Shown here piece after piece: positions 44,007-52,248 of a stretch of 64,000 nucleotides of DNA; positions within the stretch are counted from its first letter, which is position 1; the number at the start of each line of letters is the position of its first letter. The notes beneath the pieces are model-generated. The model was given only the letters and a program-made list of their open reading frames with translations, made no database searches and was not told the origin of the DNA. The translations under genes were made by a program, and so were the position numbers. The stretch is from Oceanibaculum nanhaiense (lineage in GTDB: Bacteria; Pseudomonadota; Alphaproteobacteria; Oceanibaculales; Oceanibaculaceae): positions 399,880-463,879 of the forward strand of contig NZ_MPOB01000002.1 in assembly GCF_002148795.1 (NCBI RefSeq), written 5' to 3'.

Positions 44007-44240
44007 GATACAGCCTGTCCGCACCGCGCAGCAAGCGCTTGGTCGCAGGAGTCTAACCCCAGGTTCGGGCATCACGCGCCCCCGGGTCTGGGGGCATTAC
44101 GATTTATACTATGGGATGTTCGCTGCATGCGCTGGCATGCGGCCAATCACATCCGGTCCGTTGGGCGCGACTTTCATACCGCATCGTTGTTACGGCCATC
44201 GAAGGCCACTGTCTCCCCAGCCGGAGACGAAGGAGGATTC

Positions 44241-44660
44241 ATGTCGATTTCCGTAAAGAAGCGCCGCAAGCCGGCCATCGCCATCGGTATCGAGGCGCAC
44301 CGCCGCCTGACCGACCTGGCCATGGCGTTCGAGGATCGCATGCCGGAGATCGCCGATGCCCTGCTCCAGGAGCTGGATCGTGCCCGGCTGGTGCCGGATG
44401 CGAAGCTGCCCGACAAGACGGTGCGGCTGGGCAGCACGGTAGAATTCGCCACCAATGGCGATCAGTCGCGCCGCATCACGCTGGTCATGCCCGCCGAGGC
44501 GGATATCGCGCAGGGCCGGATTTCCATCGCCACCCCCATCGGCGTGGCGCTGATTGGCCTGTCGGAAGGGCAGTCGATGACGGCGCATGCGCGCGACGGG
44601 CGGGAAAATCTGCTGAGCGTGCTGAAGGTGACGGCGCCGCAAATGGCCAGCGCCGGGTAG
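44241..44660 (+). CDS. rnk: Rnk-like nucleoside diphosphate kinase regulator
   Basis: 139 residues from ATG 44241 after AAGGAGGATTC; the open frame further upstream has no ribosome site. Rnk proteins share the GreA/GreB C-terminal FKBP-like domain and bind RNA polymerase; the family was named for effects on nucleoside diphosphate kinase. Seen: KLPDKTVRLGSTVEFATNGD, RRITLVMPAEADIAQGRIS and ATPIGVALIGLSEGQSM, the GreA-type 'S-P-G-ALxG' region (residues about 50-120). The N-terminal 45 residues are a basic helix pair instead of the long coiled coil of Gre factors. Convergent with the SPOR lipoprotein gene. Confidence 0.88.
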   Translation: MSISVKKRRKPAIAIGIEAHRRLTDLAMAFEDRMPEIADALLQELDRARLVPDAKLPDKTVRLGSTVEFATNGDQSRRITLVMPAEADIAQGRISIATPIGVALIGLSEGQSMTAHARDGRENLLSVLKVTAPQMASAG

Positions 44661-44668
44661 AGTTCAGC

Positions 44669-45721
44669 TCAGCGCAGTGTGGCGACCGCTGTTCCCAGCG
44701 GTGTGCCGGCATCCGCGGTCGGGATGCAGTATTGCCCGGCCTGCTTCAGCCTGTCGCAAATGGTGCGGGCCTCGCCGGGCGTGAGGGCGGATGCCTGCAG
44801 TCGCAGCATCCGGCCGCGCCCGCTGCCCAGATCGACTTCCAGAATCATTGGCACCAGCGTGCCCAGCTCGTTCGGATAGCGCCGCTGCAGGATGCGCCAG
44901 CCATCGCGCGCATTCTCGATGCTGCGGTAGGAGGCGAGATGTACCGCCGCCGTCAGCGCCGCCGGCGCGGCCGGTTGTTGGGCGGTCGGTTGCTGCGTGG
45001 CCGGTTGCTGCATGGTCGGTTGCTGGGCGGGCCGCTGCGGTTGGGCTTGCGGCTGGGGCAGTGCCGGAGTCGGCGACAGGGAGAGGCGCAGGCTGCCGGG
45101 ATCGGCCAAGGGTCCTGAGGGCGGCCCCGAGGGCGGCCCGGATGGCGGCCCGGATGTTGGGGCGGCCAAGGGGGTGCCCAGAGACGCACTCGGCCGGATC
45201 GGCGTCGCCATGGTCAGTGTGGTTTCGGCGGACCGGTCAGGACGGCCATCAGCCGGGGGGGCAGAAGATGCGCCTGGGCGCGATGTGACCGCCTTGGCCA
45301 CCGGTGCCTCTTCCGATCGGGCGGCCACCGCCCCCTCCATCTGCGCCAGCAGGGCGCGGATGTCGCCATCGATCCGTGTCAGCCGGCTGATCGCCGGCTC
45401 GGCGGCCTGGAACTGCTTTTGCAGCCCGGTGATCCGGCTGTCCAGCTCCTCCAGCCGCGCCAGGATTGCATCGACGCCCGGCATGGCGCCCGGCATAGCC
45501 CCCGGCGCCATCTGTGCGCTGTAGGCGCTGCCGGAGCCCAGGGTGGGAACGCCGGCATCGTTCGGCGCGGTGGCGGTTGATTGCATTGCCGGGGCGTCCG
45601 CCGGCAGGCGGGGCGGGGCCAGGAATCCGGTACGCGCGCTGCCGCATCCGGCAAGGCTGACAGCCAAACCGGCTGCCACGCAGGCAGTCAGGATCGGTCG
45701 GTTGTTGGATCGCCCAGCCAT
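44669..45721 (-). CDS. lipoprotein with Pro/Gln-rich repeats and SPOR-like domain
   Basis: 350 residues from ATG 45721. Seen: a lipoprotein signal (ILTACVAAGLAVSLAGCG, lipobox LAGC with the cysteine near residue 26), a short predicted helical part near residues 75-115 (MPGVDAILARLEELDSRITG), then low-complexity linkers with GPPSG repeats near residue 195 and QQP-type repeats near residue 235, and a C-terminal SPOR-like domain near residues 254-339 (VHLASYRSIENARDGWRIL, GEARTICDRLKQAGQYCIP). SPOR domains bind denuded peptidoglycan. The gene diverges from the DUF4402 operon, whose usher-like protein ends in a related domain, so the two may work together. An ATG at 45778 is in frame but would spoil the signal peptide. 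Confidence 0.78.
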   Translation of the reverse strand: MAGRSNNRPILTACVAAGLAVSLAGCGSARTGFLAPPRLPADAPAMQSTATAPNDAGVPTLGSGSAYSAQMAPGAMPGAMPGVDAILARLEELDSRITGLQKQFQAAEPAISRLTRIDGDIRALLAQMEGAVAARSEEAPVAKAVTSRPGASSAPPADGRPDRSAETTLTMATPIRPSASLGTPLAAPTSGPPSGPPSGPPSGPLADPGSLRLSLSPTPALPQPQAQPQRPAQQPTMQQPATQQPTAQQPAAPAALTAAVHLASYRSIENARDGWRILQRRYPNELGTLVPMILEVDLGSGRGRMLRLQASALTPGEARTICDRLKQAGQYCIPTADAGTPLGTAVATLR

Positions 45722-45794
45722 GGCCCCGGATTCATCAGCGAAACATACTGAATATAGTAGCCTGTCAGCGTATGGCACACAACGAGTATCCAGT

Positions 45795-45825
45795 TTCAGA
45801 AAAATAATGGTAAATTTTATATAAT
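45795..45825 (+). promoter_or_regulatory. possible promoter of the DUF4402/chaperone/usher operon
   Basis: A perfect -10 TATAAT lies at 45820-45825 in an AT-rich stretch. The -35 is weak (TTCAGA near 45795, spacing long). Transcription would start near 45832, giving a leader of about 100 bases that contains the two-hairpin structure. Confidence 0.4.
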
Positions 45826-45868
45826 ATTGCCTACGCCTGGTTTTCTGGCATATTAGGTGGGTTACATA

Positions 45869-45926
45869 GGCAAATACCCCAGAAGGGGGGCGCCCTGACC
45901 TTGATAGGCAGGCGTTGTGGAGGAGG
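45869..45926 (+). promoter_or_regulatory. two-hairpin structured leader overlapping the ribosome site
   Basis: GGCAAATA (45869-45876) is followed by hairpin 1, CCCC-AGAA-GGGG (45877-45888), and hairpin 2, CGC(C)CTG(A)CC-TTGATA-GGCAGGCG (45891-45914), then GTGGAGGAGG. The GGCAAA word, the first hairpin and the GGCGCCCTGACC word recall the c-di-GMP-I riboswitch core (GGCAAACC...GACGCAAAGCC), but several conserved bases differ. It is either a diverged riboswitch, another regulated leader, or a simple stability element. Confidence 0.35.
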
Positions 45927-45934
45927 TAGAAAAC

Positions 45935-46570
45935 ATGAAACGGCTAATCAAATTCGGCCTGGCCCTGGCGGCTCTGGCCTTCGTCGTCCCAGGTTTCGTC
46001 ATGCAGGCCGCGCAGGCACAGACGACCGAGACTTTCACGGCGACGGCCACGGTGGCCAGCAGCCTGACCATCACCGAAAACACGCCGCTCAGCTTCGGCA
46101 GCCTGGTGGTTATCCAGGACGGCACCAACGCTGCGGAGGCTACCCTGACTGCCGCGGGCACCTTTACGACCACGACGCCGACCGGTACGGAAAATCTGGT
46201 GCAGACCGGCACTCCGACGCCCGGCAATTTCACCGTCGATACCGGCGTCACCAGCTTCGTGAATGTGGAGGTTACCTTCCCGGCCACCGCCACGCTGACC
46301 AATGGCGCCGCCCCTCCGGGTAACGGCACCTTCACGGTGGATACTTTCCAGATCGCCGCGCCGTCCGCCGGCACCTTCACCGGCACCACGGCCACGGTGG
46401 GTGCGTGCAACACGGCGATCGCGGGCGGTGGCGACTGCCAGTTCACCACTGGCGCTGCCGGCACGCTGACCTTCCCGATGGGCGCAACGATCACCGTCGG
46501 TTCGGCGACCGCCACCTTCATCGATGGCACCTACACCGGCACCTACGACATCACGGCCGCCTTCTTCTAA
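45935..46570 (+). CDS. DUF4402 domain secreted protein (major subunit candidate)
   Basis: 211 residues from ATG 45935 (after GGAGGAGGTAGAAAAC). Signal peptide MKRLIKFGLALAALAFVVPG with cleavage near QAAQAQ (residue 29). The mature part is nearly all beta-type, Thr/Ala/Gly-rich, with SLTITENTPLSFGSLVV and the closing strand FIDGTYTGTYDITAAFF. One cysteine pair (ACNTAIAGGGDCQ) could form a disulfide. DUF4402 proteins look like pilin-type subunits that need a chaperone for their last strand. It is first in an operon with a second DUF4402 protein, a PapD-type chaperone and an usher-like protein, and has the strongest ribosome site, so it is the likely main subunit. Confidence 0.82.
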   Translation: MKRLIKFGLALAALAFVVPGFVMQAAQAQTTETFTATATVASSLTITENTPLSFGSLVVIQDGTNAAEATLTAAGTFTTTTPTGTENLVQTGTPTPGNFTVDTGVTSFVNVEVTFPATATLTNGAAPPGNGTFTVDTFQIAAPSAGTFTGTTATVGACNTAIAGGGDCQFTTGAAGTLTFPMGATITVGSATATFIDGTYTGTYDITAAFF

Positions 46571-46589
46571 GGCCGTTCGTTCGCTTGAG

Positions 46590-47078
46590 ATGACCAGCAG
46601 AATGGCCGCCATTGCCTTCACCGGGGCGATGGCGGCCTTCGCCTGTCCGGTTATCTGTCCGGCGCCTGCCACTGCGCAGACCGTGCAGGAGATGGAGCCG
46701 CTGGTCTTCGGCACCTTCGTCGTGCCGTCGAACGCGGCGGTCAGCACGCTGACTATACCGCTGAGCGGGTCGGTTTCGACGACCGGCAGCATCATCGCCC
46801 TGACCCAGGGCATGCCCGGCCGCTATCGTGTTGGCGGCCTGCCGGGCAGCGCCATCGTCGATATCGACGTGAACGCCGCCCCGCTGTTCGGTGCGGCGGT
46901 ACCGGCCAGCCAGTTCTTCCAGATCACGGCGTTCGACCATCCGCCGACTGTCATCACCAATGCCGGTGGCACGGCGACTTTCCGGCTGGGGGCGACATTG
47001 TCCACCTCGGGCAGCGGCGTTCCCTACACCGAAAGCACCTATACCGGCACCATCGACATCACGGTAACGCTGCAATAG
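46590..47078 (+). CDS. second DUF4402-type secreted protein
   Basis: 162 residues from ATG 46590; 46602 is another possible start. Signal peptide MAAIAFTGAMAAFACPVICP with cleavage near APATAQ. The mature part is about 130 residues and matches the upstream subunit in layout: the opening strand MEPLVFGTFVV aligns with PLSFGSLVV, and the last strand STYTGTIDITVTLQ aligns with GTYTGTYDITAAFF. No cysteine remains after cleavage. It has a weak ribosome site (CGCTTGAG), so it is probably made in smaller amounts, as a tip or anchor subunit would be. Confidence 0.75.
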   Translation: MTSRMAAIAFTGAMAAFACPVICPAPATAQTVQEMEPLVFGTFVVPSNAAVSTLTIPLSGSVSTTGSIIALTQGMPGRYRVGGLPGSAIVDIDVNAAPLFGAAVPASQFFQITAFDHPPTVITNAGGTATFRLGATLSTSGSGVPYTESTYTGTIDITVTLQ

Positions 47079-47092
47079 AGGGCGGCCCGGCC

Positions 47093-47881
47093 ATGCGTGG
47101 ATTATCCTTCCTGCTTTTCGTCTTGCTGGCCCCGGTGCTGCTGGGGGCGGCACCGGCTTCCGCCGACCTGCTGATCACCCCGAAGCGGCTGGTGCTGGAC
47201 GCGCAGAGCCGCGACGGCAGCTTCCGGCTGGTGAATACCAGCGACCGGGCGCAGAGCTACGAGTTGATCTGGCAGCAGCTGCGCATGAATGAGATGGGCG
47301 GCCTGGACGATCAGGGCGAGAACGCCGCCGGCGCCGCCAGCCGTCTGCTCACCCTGGCGCCGACGCGGGTGACGCTGCAGCCGGGCGAGCGCCAGACCGT
47401 GCGGCTGATTCCCCGGCTGCCGGAAGGACTGCCGGAGGGCGAGTATATGTCGCACCTGCTGTTCCGCCCGGTGACACCGCCGCCGCCCGGATCGGCGACC
47501 GGGCAGGGCGCGGCGATGCAGCTTGCCGTGCGCGTCGGCTTCTCCATTCCGGTGATCCTGCGGCATGGCGATCTCGCCGCCCGCGCCGCCATCCGTCCCA
47601 TCGGCATCGATGCCGGCGGGGTGACGGTGGAGATGCAGCGCGAAGGCACGGCCAGCCTGTTCGGCAATATGTCGGTCTTCTGGGGGCAGCCGGGCAAGGA
47701 CGGGGTCCAGGTCGGCCGGCTGGACAGCGTCGCCATCTATGCCAACCTCACGCGGCGGACGGTAACCGTGCCGTTCGATCCGGCCAGTGGCGTGACGGTG
47801 GGGGCAGGCCTGCTGATGGTTCGCTATATCGATCCGGCGAGCAACGCGGTGCTGGCCGAATCGACCGTCCGGCTGGAATGA
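47093..47881 (+). CDS. PapD-type periplasmic pilus chaperone
   Basis: Periplasmic immunoglobulin-like chaperone of the chaperone-usher pathway, 262 residues. Seen: signal peptide MRGLSFLLFVLLAPVLLGAA with an ASA cleavage region, the first-domain opening ADLLITPKRLVLDAQSRDGSF and the family motif VTLQPGERQTVRLIPRLPEG near residue 100 with the arginine-rich groove, then YMSHLLFRP and the second domain to about residue 255. Length and layout fit an ordinary chaperone. It lies 14 bases after the second subunit and seven before the usher-like gene. Confidence 0.85.
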   Translation: MRGLSFLLFVLLAPVLLGAAPASADLLITPKRLVLDAQSRDGSFRLVNTSDRAQSYELIWQQLRMNEMGGLDDQGENAAGAASRLLTLAPTRVTLQPGERQTVRLIPRLPEGLPEGEYMSHLLFRPVTPPPPGSATGQGAAMQLAVRVGFSIPVILRHGDLAARAAIRPIGIDAGGVTVEMQREGTASLFGNMSVFWGQPGKDGVQVGRLDSVAIYANLTRRTVTVPFDPASGVTVGAGLLMVRYIDPASNAVLAESTVRLE

Positions 47882-47888
47882 CCGGGCA

Positions 47889-50800
47889 ATGCGGGGGCAG
47901 GCCGGATATGGGAGGATTGGCGGCGGGGTAATCCTCGCCGCGCTGCTGTCTGTCTCCGGTTCTGCAATTGCCAATACCGCCGACCCGATGCAGCGGCTGC
48001 TGCGCGACTTCTACCAGCGTGTGGCCCCGGTCTATGGTGCGCCGGAAGCACTGCCCCAGGCCGCACCTCAAGCCGCGCCACAAGCTTCGCCGCGCCTGCC
48101 GCAGGCGGCTCCTTCCTTGCCGCCGCTACCGGCAGACCCTGCGCGGGCGGCCCGGCCTTCCTCCGGCAGTACCAGCCGGGTGCCGGACGGCACGGCGCTG
48201 CTGCTGACCGTGCGCATCGACCGCGAAAAACTGGTCGAACCGCTGATGGTGATTGCCGAGGGCGGCGGTTTCCGTGTCCCGCTGGATTCCTTCGTGCAGG
48301 CCTTCGAATTCCCGATCCTGGTCGATGCCGCGCAAGGCCGGGCCGAGGGCTGGTTCATCAATCCCGACAAGGATTTCCGGCTCGATCTCGCCGCCGGCAC
48401 CGTCACCAGCCGGGGCGAGACGCGGGCACTGCGCGAGGGCGAGGTGGTGCAGCGCGACGGTAGCCTGCTGATCGGCGACTGGGTGCTGAAGGACTGGTTC
48501 GGGCTGGAGGCGACGGCCAATCTCGCCGATCTGGAACTGCGCATTGAATCGGAGCAACTGCTGCCGTTCCAGCAGCGCCAGCGGCGCGAGCGGCGCTTTG
48601 TCCAGAGCCAGGGCACGGTAGCACCAACCGCTTCCCTGCCGCCGCCACCCGAGGGGCCGCCGCTGGTCGGCCCGCCGGTGGTCGATCTGCTGGCCTCCGG
48701 GCAGATGACCGGCGGCAACAATCAGGAAACCCGGCTGGGCGGCAATTATGCGGCCACGGTCGGCGCGGGGCTGCTGGGCGGCGCCTTCGCCGCCTATCTG
48801 TCGGGCACGGAGGATGATCCGCTGTCTTCCGCCCGCGCCAACCTGTCCTATTACGACCCGGACGGGCTGGATGGTCTCGGCCTCGTGACGCAGGCGCGGT
48901 TCGGCGATATCTCCGGCTTTTCCACCACGTTGCTGGCGCCCAGCGCCAGCGGGCAGGGCGTCTATCTCAGCAATCTGCCGGTCGGCGCGCAGCTGCGCAG
49001 CGATGCCACCACGATCAGCGGCGACGCCCTGCCGGGCTACGATGTCGAGCTGTATCGCGAGGAGCAGCTGGTCGGCTATCAGCGGGTCGGCGATGACGGG
49101 CAGTATCTCTTCGAGAATGTCGAGCTGTTCGCCGGCGAGAACCGTTTCCGGATCGTGCGCTATGGCCCGCAGGGTCAGATCGAGGAGGAAATCCGCACGG
49201 TCAGCGCTGGCGGCGAGATCGGCGGCGTGCCGCTGACCTACCAGTTCGCCGCCTCGATGATCGATGACGGGCCGGATGAGGGCGGGCTGCAATCCAGCCT
49301 GGCCACGCGGCTGTCGGTCGGCGACGGGATCGCCGTGCTGGCCAGTACGGGCACCACGGAATTCCGTGGCGAGCGGATCAGCGATGCGCTGCTCGGCACG
49401 CAATACCGCATCGGCACCTTCCTGGCGGAGGGGCTGGTGGGGCGTGACACGCGGGGGCAGACCCTCGGCAGGGCCGCCGTGCAGACACGCATCGGCGCGG
49501 ATTCGCTGCGCTTCAGCCACGAGGTGCGGCCGGAATCGGTGAGTGCCGATATCGGCACCCGCCGCCGGACCGAGCTGTCCCTCACCGGATCGGTCAAGGG
49601 CCCGGTGCTGGGTCTGCCCTATCTGCGCTATACGGTGGGCGCGGAGGAGATCAGCGATTCGACGCTGGAGTCGGCGCAGTCGCTGACCGGCAAGCTGGGC
49701 ACCCAGATCGGCCGCTTCACGCTGAACAACGATCTGCTGTGGACGCGCAGCACGGAGCGCGATACCGACCTGCGCGCCGGCCGCGAGGGCACCAGCCTGA
49801 ATGCGGTCCATCAGGCCAGCTTTCCGATTGGCCCGCTGCGCAACCGCTTCCGCCTTGGCTACCGGGCCGCACCGGAATTCGAGATGACCGAGTTCCAGGC
49901 CAATTCGCTGTGGCTGATCGACCGGGATTTCACCACCGAGCTGGACATACGGCACCGCTTCGAGACGGATGTCACCCGCGTGCAGGCGCGGCTGAACTAC
50001 GATCTGGGCAGTGTCGTTCTCAGCCCGCGCCTCAGCTACGACAATAACGGCGTCTATGGCGCCTTCCTCGATCTGCGGCTGTCCACCGGCATCGAGCCGA
50101 TGACCGGCAAGGTCAGGATGCAGAGTCGCCCCGCCGCCAATGACGGCGCCATCGCCGTGCAGGTGTTCCTGGACGAGAACGAGAATGGCGTGTTCGATTC
50201 CGGCGAGGAGAGGCTGGAGGGTGTCGAGGTGCAGGCACTGCAGGCGCGCCGCTCGGCGCTGACCGACGCGCAGGGCATCGCCATCCTGCGCAATGTCCAG
50301 CCCTTCGAGGCGAGCGACGTGCGCATCATCCCCTCCACCCTGCCGGAAACCCATCTGCAGCCGGGCATCGAGGGTTATTCGGCGCGGCTGCTGCCGGGCG
50401 GCACGCAGAACATGATTCTGCCGGTGGTGCGCAGCTGGACGGTGGAGGGCAAGGCGATCAGCGCCACCGCGCAGGGCGAGACGGTGCCGCTGCCCGGTAT
50501 TCAGGTCGTGGTCACCGACCGCGACAGCGGCGATCTGGTCGCCAGCGCCACGACGCTGGGCGATGGCAGCTACAGCATTACCGGGCTGCGCCAGGGCAGC
50601 TACCGCATCTCGCTGTCGGCCGAGGCGCTGGGCAGCCGGCTTGCCCCTGCCCATGCCAGGCCGCTGCTGACCGACGTGCGCGAGACCACCTATCACGCCG
50701 TCGATCTGCTGGCCGTGGCGCCGGGCGCCGCACCGCATTACCCGCCGCTGCGCCGCTCCGGCGGGCCGGGGCCGATGATGCTGCCGCTGGGTGCCAGCGC

Positions 50801-51164
50801 TGCCGACATCAAGGCGCCGGAACCGCAATCCTCCCGCCAGGTGATCGCGGTGCGCGTCGGCCAGTACCGCTCCCGCCTGGCGCTGGTCATGGGCTGGTCG
50901 GAGCTGGTGGAACGGACCGGCCCGCTGCTGGCCGGGCTGGTGCCGGTACTGTCGCCAAGCGAGGAGGCGCGGCTGCTGGCCGACCGTACCTCGCTGTTCC
51001 CGCTGCGGCTGGGGCCGCTGGTGAACCGCGACGCGGCGGAGCTGCTGTGCGATTTGCTGCGGCAGATCGGCCGGTCCTGCGTGCCGGCGCTGGTGGACTG
51101 GCAGGAGGAACGCATCGCCGAGCATGAACCGGCTTCGCTGAAGGCCGCCAGCGTGACCCGGTGA
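47889..51164 (+). CDS. usher-like outer-membrane protein with SdrB-like, regulatory-like and SPOR-like C-terminal domains
   Basis: 1091 residues, outer membrane. Order: signal peptide to about residue 29, Pro/Ala/Gln linker (50-80), an N-terminal domain near 95-200 (LLLTVRIDREKLVEPLMVI), a beta-barrel region near 270-740 with an internal usher-like domain (ALPGYDVELYREEQLVGYQR, near residue 380), an SdrB-like domain near 755 (VQVFLDENENGVFDSGEERL), a carboxypeptidase-regulatory-like domain near 850-915 (VTDRDSGDLVASATTLGDGS), and a SPOR-like domain near 984-1079 (AVRVGQYRSRLALVMGWSEL, AAELLCDLLRQIGRSCVP). The position behind two subunits and a chaperone makes a secretion role likely. Classical ushers are about 800-850 residues and end in plain beta domains, so this is an alternative form. 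Confidence 0.8.
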   Translation: MRGQAGYGRIGGGVILAALLSVSGSAIANTADPMQRLLRDFYQRVAPVYGAPEALPQAAPQAAPQASPRLPQAAPSLPPLPADPARAARPSSGSTSRVPDGTALLLTVRIDREKLVEPLMVIAEGGGFRVPLDSFVQAFEFPILVDAAQGRAEGWFINPDKDFRLDLAAGTVTSRGETRALREGEVVQRDGSLLIGDWVLKDWFGLEATANLADLELRIESEQLLPFQQRQRRERRFVQSQGTVAPTASLPPPPEGPPLVGPPVVDLLASGQMTGGNNQETRLGGNYAATVGAGLLGGAFAAYLSGTEDDPLSSARANLSYYDPDGLDGLGLVTQARFGDISGFSTTLLAPSASGQGVYLSNLPVGAQLRSDATTISGDALPGYDVELYREEQLVGYQRVGDDGQYLFENVELFAGENRFRIVRYGPQGQIEEEIRTVSAGGEIGGVPLTYQFAASMIDDGPDEGGLQSSLATRLSVGDGIAVLASTGTTEFRGERISDALLGTQYRIGTFLAEGLVGRDTRGQTLGRAAVQTRIGADSLRFSHEVRPESVSADIGTRRRTELSLTGSVKGPVLGLPYLRYTVGAEEISDSTLESAQSLTGKLGTQIGRFTLNNDLLWTRSTERDTDLRAGREGTSLNAVHQASFPIGPLRNRFRLGYRAAPEFEMTEFQANSLWLIDRDFTTELDIRHRFETDVTRVQARLNYDLGSVVLSPRLSYDNNGVYGAFLDLRLSTGIEPMTGKVRMQSRPAANDGAIAVQVFLDENENGVFDSGEERLEGVEVQALQARRSALTDAQGIAILRNVQPFEASDVRIIPSTLPETHLQPGIEGYSARLLPGGTQNMILPVVRSWTVEGKAISATAQGETVPLPGIQVVVTDRDSGDLVASATTLGDGSYSITGLRQGSYRISLSAEALGSRLAPAHARPLLTDVRETTYHAVDLLAVAPGAAPHYPPLRRSGGPGPMMLPLGASAADIKAPEPQSSRQVIAVRVGQYRSRLALVMGWSELVERTGPLLAGLVPVLSPSEEARLLADRTSLFPLRLGPLVNRDAAELLCDLLRQIGRSCVPALVDWQEERIAEHEPASLKAASVTR

Positions 51165-51274
51165 GCCGGCGTTACCTGTTAAGAGAGAGGGATTGGCGGC
51201 GGCTTCCGGCGGGTCTATAACCGGCGACCTGTCTGTTCTGCTTTCAACTTTCCCGCCTGATAAGGACCGCCGCC

Positions 51275-52234
51275 ATGGCCGCCAAGAGCTACCCGGTCGA
51301 GCTGACCGCCCCGGACATCGAGCCCTATCGCAAGGGCAATACCGGCATCGAGTTCGTCACCAGCTTCGACAGCGGCGTGCCCGGCCCGCATGTGGCGATC
51401 AACGCCATCACCCACGGCAACGAGATCTGCGGCGCCATCGCGCTGGATGCGTTGCTGAAGCAGGGCGTGCGCCCGGTGAAGGGCAAGCTCAGCTTCGCCT
51501 TCGTGAATCACATGGCCTACAGCCGGTTCGATGCCACCAATCCGGATGCCTCGCGCTTCGTCGATGAGGATTTCAACCGGGTCTGGGTCGAGGACCGGCT
51601 GGACGGCAGCGAGGACACGGTGGAGCTGCGCCGCGCGCGCGAGCTGCGGCCGTTCTTCGACAGTGTGGACCTGCTGCTCGACATCCATTCGCTGGGCACC
51701 TATTCCGAGCCGCTGATGATCTGCCACGGGCTGGAGAAGGAGCGTACCTTCGCGGCCGAGGTAAATTTCCCCGCCTATATCATGTGCGGCTCCGGCCATA
51801 TCGTCGGCCGGCGCATCATCGAATACACGCCGTTCAACGATCCGAAGAACGACAAGGTGGCGCTGCTGGTGGAATGCGGCCAGCACTGGGCGGCCTCCTC
51901 CGGCCGGGTGGCGATGGACACGGCGATGCATTTCCTGCGCGTGGCCGGTGTGGTCGATCCCGCCGTCATCGAGCGGAACCTGTCGCCGGAGGGCAAGACC
52001 CCGCCGAAGGCACAGATCTGGGAAGTGACCGGCGGGCTGACCGCCAAGACCGAGGATTTCCGCTTCGCCGAGGAGTATATCGGCATGGAGGTCATCGCCA
52101 AGGCCGGCACGCCGATAGCCTATGATGACGGCGAGACGCTGGTGACGCCGCATGATGACTGCCTGCTGATGATGCCCAGCTACAAGCAGGGTATCGGCAT
52201 GCGCAAGCTGCGCCTGTGCCGCCGCATCGGCTGA
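51275..52234 (+). CDS. succinylglutamate desuccinylase/aspartoacylase family hydrolase
   Basis: Zinc-dependent M14-like amide hydrolase, 319 residues, cytoplasmic. Seen: the first zinc pair in INAITHGNEICGAIA (His and Glu near residue 49), the third ligand in LLLDIHSLGTYSEP near residue 137, and VALLVECGQHWAASSG with the catalytic glutamate near residue 205. An extra C-terminal beta domain (residues about 230-319) is present, as in aspartoacylases. The substrate is unknown; it is not inside an arginine-catabolic ast operon. AAGGACCGCC precedes ATG 51275. The 110-base gap after the usher gene shows no feature. Confidence 0.85.
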   Translation: MAAKSYPVELTAPDIEPYRKGNTGIEFVTSFDSGVPGPHVAINAITHGNEICGAIALDALLKQGVRPVKGKLSFAFVNHMAYSRFDATNPDASRFVDEDFNRVWVEDRLDGSEDTVELRRARELRPFFDSVDLLLDIHSLGTYSEPLMICHGLEKERTFAAEVNFPAYIMCGSGHIVGRRIIEYTPFNDPKNDKVALLVECGQHWAASSGRVAMDTAMHFLRVAGVVDPAVIERNLSPEGKTPPKAQIWEVTGGLTAKTEDFRFAEEYIGMEVIAKAGTPIAYDDGETLVTPHDDCLLMMPSYKQGIGMRKLRLCRRIG

Positions 52235-52248
52235 GATATCGGTCTCAG
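52231..52248. terminator. inverted repeat containing both convergent stop codons
   Basis: CTGAGA (52231-52236), TATCGG, TCTCAG (52243-52248). The TGA of the hydrolase gene and the TGA of hutD on the other strand both lie within the two arms. It may slow both polymerases, although it has no T-run. Confidence 0.4.

Noticed and set aside
43985..44056. 23-codon ORF after the kinase gene
   Set aside because: It overlaps the hairpin loop and arm, has no clear ribosome site and shows no features of a peptide gene.
48126..51125. 999-codon open frame on the minus strand
   Set aside because: Mirror of the usher-like gene in the antisense frame; Arg/Gln/His-rich, no signal peptide or motif.
51275..52234. 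astE (succinylglutamate desuccinylase)
   Set aside because: No ast genes are nearby, and the motif set is shared by the whole aspartoacylase family.
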